Shown: positions 9,277-17,398, numbered from the stretch's first letter. The stretch: 64,000 nt of DNA from Hoeflea_A sp965204935 (GCF_965204935.1 NZ_CBDBFO010000002.1); one strand, 5' to 3'. A program made the numbers and translations. The notes: a model not told the origin generated them from the sequence alone.

Positions 9277-11049
9277 CTAACGGTTGAACAATGGCTCGTC
9301 GTAGCGCATTCCCGGCGCAACGAAATTCGGAACCTGATTGTCAGCAATCTGCTTGATGCGATGTGTGGTCAGTTGCTCAAGGCGGATTAGGTCGGCACCC
9401 AAATGGTCCGGATCACGTAAAATGCGTGCCAGCGAATAGGTGAATGCGCCGTAAGACGTGACGCCGTGGCGATACTCGTAAGCGAGTTGCTGTTCCTGGC
9501 AGGCCTGGAGAATCACCGGAAGATAGGGGCCATGGTGCTCGAGGTCCTCGCATGTCGCGTTGAAGCTGCGGTTATCCATTGTAAGGAGATCGGTGGAACG
9601 CATGAGCCGGCGCTGACCATCGCCGCCGACATATCCGATATTTCGCACGGTCTTGTTGCCGGCAAGATCGGGGTTCGGATTCGGCGGGCGGCGATGGACC
9701 CAGACACCGTTTTTCTGATCCCAGCGCATCGTCCTGTGGCGAATATCGTCCGGCGGCGTCAGGCCGCGCGGTTTCGCACCGCCCGCCCGGGTCATGCCGC
9801 CGGAATGGCAGCAGTCGAGGATCGCCGTGAAGTGTGCCCCGTAGGTCAGTTGACTGTAGAGATCGTGGAAACGGTCATCCGTGATGGCGCGCTCGCGGCT
9901 CCAGTCAAAATCAAACGGGACGAGGCATTCGTCGACCCGATCGACCGTTTCGTCCGCCCCGTAGTCGGCCAGCTGGCTGCCATGACCGGAAAAACACAGA
10001 ATTCGCTGCTGGCCCGCCTGTGTACCCTCGAGCAGCCATTCGAGGCGCCGCCAGATCTCGACAGCCGTTGCCCGGTGATCCAGCAACAACCGTATGTTCT
10101 CGGATTCGTAGCCGTTTTCCTGCAGCAGTTCGCTCATCAGGAAAGCGTCGTTGACACAGCCATCGAGCCGCATCTCGGGATCCTCATAGGCGTTGATGCC
10201 GATGATCAGTGCCCTGCGGTCGTGACTGCCGCCGCGCCGCACCTCGCCGCGCATAGTGCGTGCTTTCGTTCGGTCACGCTTGCCCGAAAGCAGATCGGAC
10301 CAAACGGAATGGGTGACGCTTTCGTGCTCCAGGTACCGGGGTGCAAAGTGATCGGTCATACCGGGAATGTCGAAAGTCGTGTCGACTTCCTCGAAACTGT
10401 CATCGATCAAGGGGATACGGGTCGTCAGCACATCGTCGTGGATGTTGAAGAGATGATACCAGTGCGCGCTTTGCAGCGGCTGTATGCGACCGGCAAACTG
10501 CGCCCTCACAAAGGGATTACCGATCTGGGAGCCGAAACTGACAAACGATCTGCCGTTTGCCAAGGCGCGGTGTGCCGGATGCGCGAATGTGTCATAGGCA
10601 ATGAGGCTGCCCAGCGAATGGGCGAAGATGACGTCTGGATTAAGCACTCTTATGTGCTCGTCGAGAGCGGCGCGAAGCTGTTCGCGCAATTCCATGTTTT
10701 CCGCCCATTGCACAACCATGCCGGCCGTCCAGCGGACGGCGTCGCTCAGACCGCGCGCCGCGCGAGCGCCCGGCCCGGGGATCGAACGCGTTCTCGGCAA
10801 CAACAGGTCGCCTATGCCATGCACCAGTCCGCTGGCCGCGAGTTTGGACAGCGCCGCGAGTGTGCTCTGCGGTGTGATATCAAAGGCCTCGAACAGACGG
10901 TCATACAGGAAATAGGCGACTTCGAGTTCGACCGGCTTGCCGAGCCGACCGGCTGAGCGATCGAGAGCCGCCTCCCATTTATCCTGCCAGGCGCCACCAT
11001 TGGGATGATGGCCAACGCCATGTATACAAAGTATTTTTACTGCAGGCAC
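9277..11049 (-). CDS. Alpha/beta-hydrolase plus metacaspase (C14) fusion protein
   Basis: A 590-residue protein with two parts. Residues 1-250 look like an alpha/beta-hydrolase or lipase-like fold: ILCIHGVGHHPNGG at the start and the nucleophile elbow FAHSLGS with Ser145. Residues 275-590 are a caspase-like C14 domain: RALIIGINAYEDPEMRLDGCVNDA, then the catalytic His356 in FSGHGSQ and Cys414 in ILDCCHSGG. Such type I/orthocaspase proteins cleave after Arg/Lys in known cases. The start is GTG with GGAG 7 nt upstream. No transmembrane or signal segment is seen. The neighbouring metalloprotease suggests a joint proteolytic module, possibly a stress or phage response. That role is inference. Confidence 0.88.
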   Translation of the reverse strand: MPAVKILCIHGVGHHPNGGAWQDKWEAALDRSAGRLGKPVELEVAYFLYDRLFEAFDITPQSTLAALSKLAASGLVHGIGDLLLPRTRSIPGPGARAARGLSDAVRWTAGMVVQWAENMELREQLRAALDEHIRVLNPDVIFAHSLGSLIAYDTFAHPAHRALANGRSFVSFGSQIGNPFVRAQFAGRIQPLQSAHWYHLFNIHDDVLTTRIPLIDDSFEEVDTTFDIPGMTDHFAPRYLEHESVTHSVWSDLLSGKRDRTKARTMRGEVRRGGSHDRRALIIGINAYEDPEMRLDGCVNDAFLMSELLQENGYESENIRLLLDHRATAVEIWRRLEWLLEGTQAGQQRILCFSGHGSQLADYGADETVDRVDECLVPFDFDWSRERAITDDRFHDLYSQLTYGAHFTAILDCCHSGGMTRAGGAKPRGLTPPDDIRHRTMRWDQKNGVWVHRRPPNPNPDLAGNKTVRNIGYVGGDGQRRLMRSTDLLTMDNRSFNATCEDLEHHGPYLPVILQACQEQQLAYEYRHGVTSYGAFTYSLARILRDPDHLGADLIRLEQLTTHRIKQIADNQVPNFVAPGMRYDEPLFNR

Positions 11050-11104
11050 AAGCTCACTCCGCAGTATTTCATTAGTATTTCTTTTAAACCAGTAATTGCA
11101 TCCT

Positions 11105-11123
11105 ACAATTGATCAGCAATTGT
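11105..11123. promoter_or_regulatory. Inverted repeat upstream of metacaspase gene
   Basis: ACAATTG-N5-CAATTGT is a perfect 7-bp inverted repeat about 56 nt upstream of the GTG of the metacaspase gene. It lies in the A+T-rich spacer between that gene and the guanidine operon. It has the size of a transcription-factor operator. No regulator gene is adjacent, so which protein binds it is unknown. Confidence 0.4.
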
Positions 11124-11299
11124 GTCTACGTCACACTATTGCCCGTGAACAGAATTTACTGAAAGTCTTCATTCGTGATCGTATGCGTGGCCCGATCAGA
11201 CAAGGAAATGGAGCCTCACCCCCTCATCAGCTTTTCCGCAGGGAATCCACCCCCGGCTCTCCGCATTGGTATGGGCGGGTTTTTCGGGGCCAAAATATT

Positions 11300-11334
11300 T
11301 GCGCAATATTTGTGCAATATTGTTGCATTGCACA
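11300..11334 (+). promoter_or_regulatory. Upstream dyads, possible NtrC-type enhancer sites
   Basis: Two overlapping inverted repeats: TGCGCA-N5-TGTGCA (11300-11316) and TGTGCAA-N10-TTGCACA (11311-11334). They lie about 75-110 bp upstream of the sigma-54 promoter, the usual distance for an enhancer-binding protein. The first resembles the NtrC half-site layout TGCAC-N5/7-GTGCA with one mismatch. NtrC as the binder is inference from spacing, sequence and the nitrogen function of the operon. Confidence 0.5.
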
Positions 11335-11407
11335 ATCAATAGACAGAAAAGCCGGCAAAAAAAGCCGACAAGGCACCGGAAACCGTGAACAGGTCCGGAT
11401 TATTCAA

Positions 11408-11423
11408 TTGGCACGGCACTTGC
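11408..11423 (+). promoter_or_regulatory. Sigma-54 (-24/-12) promoter
   Basis: TTGGCACGGCACTTGC carries the -24 GG (11410-11411) and the -12 GC (11422-11423) with exactly 10 bp between the doublets. This matches the YTGGCACG-N4-TTGC consensus. Transcription would start near 11435, directly at the 5' side of the riboswitch P1 helix. This places the operon under RpoN, in keeping with nitrogen scavenging. Confidence 0.85.
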
Positions 11424-11435
11424 GTGTTGTTTGTC

Positions 11436-11544
11436 GTGCAGCGCGCCTAGGGTTCCGGTTTCCGCAGGAAATGCTGGTCCGAGAGGCGCACACTGGCGAG
11501 GAGCCGGTGACACGGCGGGCCAAAATCCCGGGAGACAACTGCAC
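11436..11544 (+). ncRNA. Guanidine-I riboswitch (ykkC-yxkD leader)
   Basis: All conserved blocks of the ykkC class are present in order. They are CTAGGGTTCCG (11447-11457), a short hairpin TTTCC/GGAAA (11459-11471), CTGGTCCGAGAG (11474-11485), a stem CACTGGC/GCCGGTG (11491-11509), and ACACGGCGGGCCAAAATCCC followed by GGGAGA (ending 11535). GTGCAG (11436-11441) pairs perfectly with CTGCAC (11539-11544) as P1. Guanidine-I RNAs bind guanidinium and switch on downstream genes. The motif starts within a base or two of the predicted sigma-54 transcription start, which supports both calls. The genes that follow (ABC importer, ureohydrolase) fit guanidine use. Confidence 0.93.
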
Positions 11545-11547
11545 AGG

Positions 11548-11583
11548 TTTGCGCACGCAAGCCTCCTCCCGGTCGTGCGCAAA
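11548..11583 (+). terminator. Riboswitch expression-platform hairpin
   Basis: TTTGCGCACG (11548-11557) and CGTGCGCAAA (11574-11583) form a perfect 10-bp stem. The loop contains CTCCTCCCGG. CTCCCGG (11566-11572) can instead pair with the riboswitch 3' block CCGGGAG (11528-11534), so the two folds compete as expected for a switch. There is no U-run directly after the stem, so the hairpin may act by Rho, pausing or RNA access and not as a classic intrinsic terminator. Two more hairpins (11599-11616 and 11619-11635) precede the first gene. How the platform works is inference. Confidence 0.5.
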
Positions 11584-11661
11584 TCCTTCGTCAATCAACC
11601 GTTTCTGCGGAAACGGTGGCCGCCACGCCGGCGGCATTGAAAAGGAAAGGCGTAAAAACCG

Positions 11662-12732
11662 ATGTTCAAGACACTGTTCCGGTCCCTGTGTGTAGCGACC
11701 GTCCTGGCGCTGCCGGTAACGCAGGCCCCTGCACTCGCTGAAGCAAAAACAGACTTCAAGGTTTGCTGGACGATTTATGCCGGCTGGATGCCCTGGGGCT
11801 ACCTGTCCGATTCCGGCATCATGAAAAAATGGGCCGACAAATATGACATCAATGTCGAGATTACCCAGTTCAACGACTACATCGAATCCATAAACCAATA
11901 TACGGCCGGCGAATTCGACGCCTGTGCCATGACGAATATGGACGCGCTGTCCATTCCGTCCGGCAGCGGGGTCGACACCACGGTGCTGATCGCCGGCGAC
12001 TATTCGAACGGCAATGACGGCCTTGTTCTGAAGGAAGGGGCTGATCTGGCTTCCATCAAGGGCCAGAACATCAACCTGGTCGAGCTATCCGTGTCTCACT
12101 ACTTTCTCGCACGCGCCCTTGAGAGTGTCGGGCTGAGTGAGAAGGACATCACGGTCATCAACACGTCTGATGCCGACATGCTTGCCGTCTATGACAATCC
12201 GGAGATCACCGCGGTTGCCACCTGGAACCCGATGCTTTCGGAAATCCTTGATACCGAGAGAGGCACCCTGGTTTTCGACAGCTCACAGATTCCGGGTGAA
12301 ATCATCGACGCCATGATGGTCAACACCGCAACGCTGGCTGACAATCCGGCGCTCGGCAAGGCACTGGTCGGAGCCTGGTTCGAGGTCATCACTCTGATGG
12401 GATCCGACACGCCGGAAGGAACGGCGGCGCTGGAAGCAATGGCGGCTGCGTCGGGTACGGACCTCGAAGGCTACAAGTCTCAACTCGCCTCCACGGCGTT
12501 GTTCTACACGCCGGACGATCTCCTCGCCTTCACCAACGACCCGAAGCTGAAGGACACGATGAAGTTCGTGGCGACCTTCCTCTTCGATCACGGCATCCTC
12601 GGCGAGGGAGCGCAATCGGCGGAATTTGTCGGCGTCGAGTTTCCGGACGGCAGCGTTTTCGGTGACGCCAACAACGTGAAGCTGCGGTTCAGCAACGCAT
12701 TCGTTGAAATGGCCGCCAAGGGCGAACTCTGA
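11662..12732 (+). CDS. ABC transporter substrate-binding protein (NitT/TauT type, guanidine operon)
   Basis: A 356-residue periplasmic binding protein with a signal peptide of about 27 residues ending PALAEA. The body begins KVCWTIYAGWMPWGYLSDSG, typical of the NitT/TauT (nitrate/sulfonate/thiamine-precursor-like) binding proteins often labelled putative urea-binding. It is the first gene behind the guanidine-I riboswitch, so guanidine or a guanidino compound is the likely ligand. The permease and ATPase of the same importer come three genes later. An aromatic cluster near the mature N-terminus (W, Y, W, W, Y) could hold a planar cation by cation-pi contacts, but this is inference. The leader ends with a purine-rich AAAGGAAAGG before the ATG. 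Confidence 0.85.
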   Translation: MFKTLFRSLCVATVLALPVTQAPALAEAKTDFKVCWTIYAGWMPWGYLSDSGIMKKWADKYDINVEITQFNDYIESINQYTAGEFDACAMTNMDALSIPSGSGVDTTVLIAGDYSNGNDGLVLKEGADLASIKGQNINLVELSVSHYFLARALESVGLSEKDITVINTSDADMLAVYDNPEITAVATWNPMLSEILDTERGTLVFDSSQIPGEIIDAMMVNTATLADNPALGKALVGAWFEVITLMGSDTPEGTAALEAMAAASGTDLEGYKSQLASTALFYTPDDLLAFTNDPKLKDTMKFVATFLFDHGILGEGAQSAEFVGVEFPDGSVFGDANNVKLRFSNAFVEMAAKGEL

Positions 12733-12804
12733 CTCTGATCGGCATGCGGTGCGGTGGCCGGGTCCACCGCACCGCGACACCTGCAATTGACAAGGAGGTG
12801 CCAA

Positions 12805-13860
12805 GTGTCCTCACGCAAGCCAACCGCATTTACCGAGCTTCCGATCGTCGATGTTTCGCCGCTTTACTCTGAAAACGCGGACGAGTGGCAAATCGCAGCC
12901 ACCAAGCTCGGACAAGCTGCCGAGGAGACCGGATTTCTCTACGTCACGGGGCACAGGGTTTCACTGTCGCTCAGGCAGAGCCTGTTGGCGCAAACCAAAC
13001 GCTTCTTTGCCCTGCCGGACGAGCAAAAGATGGACATCTATATCGGCAAATCGTCAAGCCACCGCGGCTATGTGCCCGAGGGTGAAGAGGTGATGGCCGA
13101 CGGGAAACGCGACCGGAAGGAAGCGCTTGATCTTGGTTACGAAGTGTCCGCGGATCATCCGCTGGTGGTTGCCGGCACACCGATGATCGGCCCCAACCAA
13201 TGGCCCCAGCTGGAAGGCTTCAGACCTGCCATCGAAGCTTACTACAATGCCGTATTCGATTTGGGCCGGCACCTGTTGCGCGGTTTCGCGCTGGCGCTCG
13301 GCCAACCGGCGGCATTCTTCGACAAATACGTGACCTGCCCGCCGAGCCAGCTTCGCCTGCTTCATTATCCATACAATGCCGACGCTGTCGATGCGCAGGG
13401 CATTGGAGCGCACACCGACTATGAGTGTTTCACACTGCTGTTGCCGACCGCGCCCGGCCTTGAAGTCATGAATGGCGACGGGCAATGGATCGACGTGCCG
13501 CTCATTCCCGATGCATTCGTTGTCAATATCGGCGACATGATGGAGTGCTGGACCAATGGCCGATTTGTCGCGACGTCGCACCGGGTCCGCAAGGTCAAGG
13601 AAGAACGCTATTCATTTCCGCTGTTCTTTGCCTGCGACTACGACACGGTGGTCGCGCCGCTTCCAGAGTTCATCTCCGGTGACGAGCCATCCCCCTACCA
13701 GCCGATCCGTGCGGGCGATCACCTTTTTGCCCAGACGATGCAGAGCTTTTCCTATCTGATCGAGAAGCAGAAAAACGGCGAATTGGCGCTTCCGGACGGG
13801 GCCAAGGGGCTCTCCTCCTTTGGCCAGGAGGCCAGAAAGAAAGCCGGCGCAAATGCTTGA
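12805..13860 (+). CDS. 2-oxoglutarate/Fe(II) oxygenase, isopenicillin-N-synthase family
   Basis: A 351-residue protein of the IPNS/2-ODD family. The N-terminal part is ITELPIVDVSPLYSE-like. The jelly-roll core has the iron triad His203-x-Asp205 (GAHTDY) and His259 (ATSHRV), and the 2-oxoglutarate clamp Arg268-x-Ser270 (ERYSFPLFF). The GTG start is preceded by AAGGAGG at ideal spacing. It sits inside a guanidine-riboswitch operon. Relatives of this fold include the ethylene-forming enzyme, which releases guanidine from arginine, and homoarginine 6-hydroxylase, whose product breaks down to guanidine. A role in freeing guanidine from a larger guanidino compound is therefore plausible but not shown. 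It overlaps the next gene by 8 nt. Confidence 0.85.
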   Translation: MSSRKPTAFTELPIVDVSPLYSENADEWQIAATKLGQAAEETGFLYVTGHRVSLSLRQSLLAQTKRFFALPDEQKMDIYIGKSSSHRGYVPEGEEVMADGKRDRKEALDLGYEVSADHPLVVAGTPMIGPNQWPQLEGFRPAIEAYYNAVFDLGRHLLRGFALALGQPAAFFDKYVTCPPSQLRLLHYPYNADAVDAQGIGAHTDYECFTLLLPTAPGLEVMNGDGQWIDVPLIPDAFVVNIGDMMECWTNGRFVATSHRVRKVKEERYSFPLFFACDYDTVVAPLPEFISGDEPSPYQPIRAGDHLFAQTMQSFSYLIEKQKNGELALPDGAKGLSSFGQEARKKAGANA

Positions 13861-14554
13861 CCGTCTTCCGGACTTGCCAGCACGGTGGCGCGGTTTGTGG
13901 GAACGGACCCTGCTTGAACGGCGTGGCCCGGGCATTTTGACCAATGACAGGCCCGCACGGGTCTACTGGCTGCAGACACCGCTCTGGCACGCCGATCTGC
14001 GCATCCCGCTGGAGCGGCCGGACTTTGCAAGCGTGTCCAGTCTCGAGAGCTGCAGCGAACAACAGCTCGCATTCATCGCCGGACAGGAGGCGTTTTGCGG
14101 CATCACCCGTGTGGAGGGCGGAATCTGTACCTGGTCGCGGCTCTTCGATCTCAATCCGGGCACTGCGCTTGATGTAGCCAGGATGCGGTTCGAGAAGGAA
14201 AACCTGATTGTCGAGGACGGCATTGCCGAGGATTATCTTGAACACTGGACACTGGTTCCAGGATCAAGGCCGGAACCGGATACCAGCCCGATCGTAGAGT
14301 CGGGTGACGGAGCCTTTTTGCTTTGCAGCGGCAAATGGGCGGTGCACGTGGCGACACGGTCAACGCCTCCCAAAGAAATCGACCTTTACCAAACATCGGG
14401 CCAGCCGTCTCGCAGTCACCTGGTGTGGCAGGCAAGTCTTTCACTGTCGCTTTGCGAGCGGACATCATCCGGATGGCAGGTGCGCCTTTCGACCCTGCCA
14501 TGGATGGAGGGGCTGGTCCTAGGCCAAGCCGGGAGCGAGGCCAAATGCGCCTGA
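13853..14554 (+). CDS. Uncharacterised protein of the guanidine operon
   Basis: 233 residues from the ATG at 13853, which overlaps the oxygenase stop (ATGCTTGA). The frame also extends upstream but the overlap start fits tight coupling. There is no signal peptide or membrane segment. It is rich in Trp and beta-prone stretches: PARVYWLQTPLWHADLRIP near residue 35, QLAFIAGQEAFCGITRV, and CTWSRLFDLNP. This gives the impression of a beta-barrel or lipocalin-like fold, faintly like Hri1-type proteins, but I do not recognise the family with confidence. It overlaps the permease gene by 10 nt. It could bind the oxygenase product or substrate. That is inference from position only. Confidence 0.7.
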   Translation: MLDRLPDLPARWRGLWERTLLERRGPGILTNDRPARVYWLQTPLWHADLRIPLERPDFASVSSLESCSEQQLAFIAGQEAFCGITRVEGGICTWSRLFDLNPGTALDVARMRFEKENLIVEDGIAEDYLEHWTLVPGSRPEPDTSPIVESGDGAFLLCSGKWAVHVATRSTPPKEIDLYQTSGQPSRSHLVWQASLSLSLCERTSSGWQVRLSTLPWMEGLVLGQAGSEAKCA

Positions 14555-15366
14555 TCAACCGCAAGCCCGACCGTGCAATCAGTATCTTCCTTGGCCTGTT
14601 GCCGTTCATTGCGCTGGTCGTTGTCTACGTGGTCGCCAGTCAGGCACGGCTTGCCGAAAACCCGTCCGACAGGCTTTTGCCGTCGCTTTCCACGATGGGT
14701 CAGGCCATGCACGAGATGGCTTTCGTGCCGGACAGGCGCAATGGTGAACTGCTTTTGTGGAAAGACACGCTGGCCAGTCTCGCCCGGATTTGCACTGGAC
14801 TCGGCATTTCCGCAATCCTTGCGTTGACGATTGGCCTCGTCATGGGGATCCTGCCCTACGGCAAGGCCGCACTTGCTCCATTTACGTCTGCGTTTTCCCT
14901 TATTCCGCCAATCACAATCCTGCCGATCCTGTTTATTCTCCTGGGTCTTGGCGAGGCGGCCAAAATCGGATTGATTGTGGTCGGCACTGCTCCGGTGATG
15001 ATCCGGACGGTGGCTCAGGCATCGCTTGATATTCCGCGGGAACTCATCATCAAGGCCGAGACACTGGGGGCTTCGAGCTGGCAGATCGCCACCCGAGTCT
15101 TCATTCCGAACATCCTTCCGGTTGCCGTCCAGGCGCTCAGGATCGGGCTCATACCGGCATGGATTTTCCTGGTTTCGGCCGAGGCGATCGCATCGACCGA
15201 GGGGCTCGGCTACCGTATTTTCCTCGTCCGGCGATACATGGCGATGGATATCATCCTTCCCTACGTGGCCTGGATCACGCTGCTCGCCTTCCTGATGGAC
15301 CGGCTGCTTCACGCCTTCTCGCGCAGCGCCTTTCGTTGGAAGCATCTGGAGGGGGAGAGCCTGTGA
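14545..15366 (+). CDS. ABC transporter permease (NitT/TauT type)
   Basis: About 273 residues with six membrane helices. The EAA loop reads LIIKAETLGASSWQIATRVFIPNILP, the site that contacts the ATPase. The frame is open far upstream, but the ATG at 14545 (MRLINRKPDR) lies just inside the previous gene (10-nt overlap) and starts directly before the first helix, so it is the likely start. With the binding protein and the ATPase it forms the importer of this operon. The interruption of the transporter genes by the oxygenase and the unknown gene suggests that transport and the oxygenase step belong together. Confidence 0.88.
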   Translation: MRLINRKPDRAISIFLGLLPFIALVVVYVVASQARLAENPSDRLLPSLSTMGQAMHEMAFVPDRRNGELLLWKDTLASLARICTGLGISAILALTIGLVMGILPYGKAALAPFTSAFSLIPPITILPILFILLGLGEAAKIGLIVVGTAPVMIRTVAQASLDIPRELIIKAETLGASSWQIATRVFIPNILPVAVQALRIGLIPAWIFLVSAEAIASTEGLGYRIFLVRRYMAMDIILPYVAWITLLAFLMDRLLHAFSRSAFRWKHLEGESL

Positions 15367-16163
15367 GCACGAACCCGCTGATCAGTGTCCGGCAGGTGGC
15401 GAAAGAGTATGACGGGGCCATTGTGCTCGAGCGGCTGACCCTCGATGTCGTCGCGGGCACTTTCTGCACGATCGTGGGCGCATCCGGCTGCGGCAAATCA
15501 ACCTTTCTTCGCATGCTGCTTTCCCAGGAACGGCCCGACCGTGGCGTGATCGAACTCGACGGCAGGCCCCTGCCCTCCGAACCCACATCCGAACGCGGCA
15601 TCGTCTTCCAGAAATACTCTGTGTTTCCGCATCTGACGGTCGAAGGCAATTTGCTTCTGGCGCATGAATTTGCCGGCGCACCGGCAACGGGCAGGTTCTT
15701 TGGCAGCGCACGACGCAGGGCGCGCGACGAAATCGGCGGCATCATCGATGATATCGGCCTGTCCGAGTCGCGCAGCAAATATCCCGCCCAGCTTTCCGGC
15801 GGCATGCAACAGCGGCTCGCGATCGCCCAGGCACTGCTGAAGCGACCCAAGGTTCTGCTGCTCGACGAGCCATTTGGCGCGCTCGACCCCGGGATCCGCG
15901 CCGACATGCATGTCCTGCTGCTCGATTTGTGGAAGAAGACCGGCATGACCGTTTTCATGGTCACGCACGACATCCAGGAAGCCTTCAAACTCGGTACGCG
16001 CATGCTTGTCTTCGACAAGTTGCGCCATGATTCGCAGGCACCACAGGCCTTCGGCGCAACGATTACCTACGATCTCGAGTTAAACGGACAAGAACCACCA
16101 GAGACAGGCGTGCCGATGGCCGCAGACAATACAGAAAGGCAAGGAGACATTGCCCATGCGTGA
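15363..16163 (+). CDS. ABC transporter ATP-binding protein (NitT/TauT type)
   Basis: 266 residues from a GTG at 15363 that overlaps the permease stop. Walker A is VGASGCGKST, the Q-loop is IVFQKYSVFPHL, the signature is AQLSGGMQQRLAIAQAL, Walker B is VLLLDEPFGALD and the switch His is in VMVTHD. The subfamily is that of SsuB/TauB/NrtD ATPases. The C-terminal tail of about 40 residues (LRHDSQAPQAFGATITYDLE) is as seen in urea-carboxylase-associated transporter ATPases. It overlaps the ureohydrolase gene by 8 nt. Confidence 0.92.
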   Translation: MSTNPLISVRQVAKEYDGAIVLERLTLDVVAGTFCTIVGASGCGKSTFLRMLLSQERPDRGVIELDGRPLPSEPTSERGIVFQKYSVFPHLTVEGNLLLAHEFAGAPATGRFFGSARRRARDEIGGIIDDIGLSESRSKYPAQLSGGMQQRLAIAQALLKRPKVLLLDEPFGALDPGIRADMHVLLLDLWKKTGMTVFMVTHDIQEAFKLGTRMLVFDKLRHDSQAPQAFGATITYDLELNGQEPPETGVPMAADNTERQGDIAHA

Positions 16164-17394
16164 TCTTTTCTTCACAGGGCCAACCCGGTCGGCACGACGG
16201 GCGGGTGCACACCGACGCATAGAGCCTTCGCGGAACCATCACCCGGACTTCGACAAGCTTCAACTGCGCGGCTGGAAATCCGCCGAGGCCGAAGCCGGCA
16301 TCCCTTCGGCGGCCTGGGAGAAGGAAAAACAATGGGCGCTGCGTATGGGCCTGACCGGATCGGACTCCCTTGAAGACAAGTCGATCCCGACCTTTGCGCG
16401 CGGGGAGCTACCGCACTATGCCGGTATCAATACTTTTCTCAAGGCACCCTATATCGAGGACGTGACCCGGGTCGGTGCCTACGATGCGGCGATCATCGGC
16501 ATTCCTTTCGACGGCGGCACGACCTACCGTCCGGGCACCCGGTTCGGGCCCCAGGGCGTGCGCAAGATCTCCGCGCTCTATACGCCGTACAACTACGAAA
16601 TGGGGGTCGATCTGCGCGAGCAGATGACGCTCTGCGATGTCGGTGACGTCTTTACGATCCCTGCAAACATCGAAAAGACGTTCGACCAGATTACCCGCGC
16701 GGTGAGCCATGTGGCCTCATCCGGCGCGCTGCCGGTCATGATCGGCGGCGATCACTCGATCGGCTTTCCATGCGTGCGCGGCATCGCGCAATGCACTTCA
16801 AAACGCATCGGCATCGTCCACTTCGACCGTCACATCGACATCCAGGAGAAGGACCTGGACGAGCGCATGCATACGACGCCCTGGTTCCATGCGACGGATC
16901 TTGCCAATGTGCCGGCGGTCAATCTTGTACAGATCGGCATCGGCGGCTGGCAGGTGCCGCGCGAGGGCGTCGAAATCGCCCGCGAACGCAATACCAACAT
17001 CTTCACCATGCGCGACGTCGAGGAACTCGGACTTGCCGAGACGGCCGCCAGGGCGCTCGAGCTGGCGTGGAAAAACGCCGACGCGGTTTACATCTCCTTC
17101 GACATCGACAGCGTTGATTGCGGCTTCGTACCGGGCACCGGCTGGCCGGAACCCGGCGGCTTCCTTCCGCGCGAGGCGCTGGAACTTGTCTCGCTTGTCG
17201 CAGCCGAGGGAATTTGCGGTCTCGAAGTCGTCGAGGTATCGCCGCCCTACGATCAGTCAGAGATTACGGCGCTGCTTGCAACACGCGTCATCGTCGACGT
17301 GCTCGGCACTCTTGTTTCCCACGGCAAGATGGGCGCGCACCGGCCCATTATCGACCAGCCGGTGAGCATACCGGCCGGTCCGGAGGTAGTCTGA
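16156..17394 (+). CDS. gdmH: Ureohydrolase, probable Ni-dependent guanidine hydrolase (GdmH-like)
   Basis: 412 residues, about 100 longer than typical agmatinases because of an N-terminal extension. The arginase/agmatinase metal sites are GGDHS (residues about 197-201), FDRHID (about 223-228, where most family members read DAHxD) and SFDIDSVDCGFVPGTG (about 314-329). The long N-terminus, the DRHID variant and EKDLDERMH after it fit what I recall of GdmH, which hydrolyses guanidine to urea and ammonia and needs nickel. The ATG at 16156 has AAGGAG 9 nt upstream. The operon has a guanidine-I riboswitch, which strongly favours guanidine over agmatine or guanidinobutyrate. The symbol is inferred from these points and not from a database match. 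Confidence 0.82.
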   Translation: MRDLFFTGPTRSARRAGAHRRIEPSRNHHPDFDKLQLRGWKSAEAEAGIPSAAWEKEKQWALRMGLTGSDSLEDKSIPTFARGELPHYAGINTFLKAPYIEDVTRVGAYDAAIIGIPFDGGTTYRPGTRFGPQGVRKISALYTPYNYEMGVDLREQMTLCDVGDVFTIPANIEKTFDQITRAVSHVASSGALPVMIGGDHSIGFPCVRGIAQCTSKRIGIVHFDRHIDIQEKDLDERMHTTPWFHATDLANVPAVNLVQIGIGGWQVPREGVEIARERNTNIFTMRDVEELGLAETAARALELAWKNADAVYISFDIDSVDCGFVPGTGWPEPGGFLPREALELVSLVAAEGICGLEVVEVSPPYDQSEITALLATRVIVDVLGTLVSHGKMGAHRPIIDQPVSIPAGPEVV

Positions 17395-17398
17395 CCGG

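Noticed and set aside
11096..11695. A 199-codon open frame across the leader of the guanidine operon
   Set aside because: It covers the sigma-54 promoter and the riboswitch, has no ribosome site and no protein-like sequence, and ends inside the binding-protein gene.
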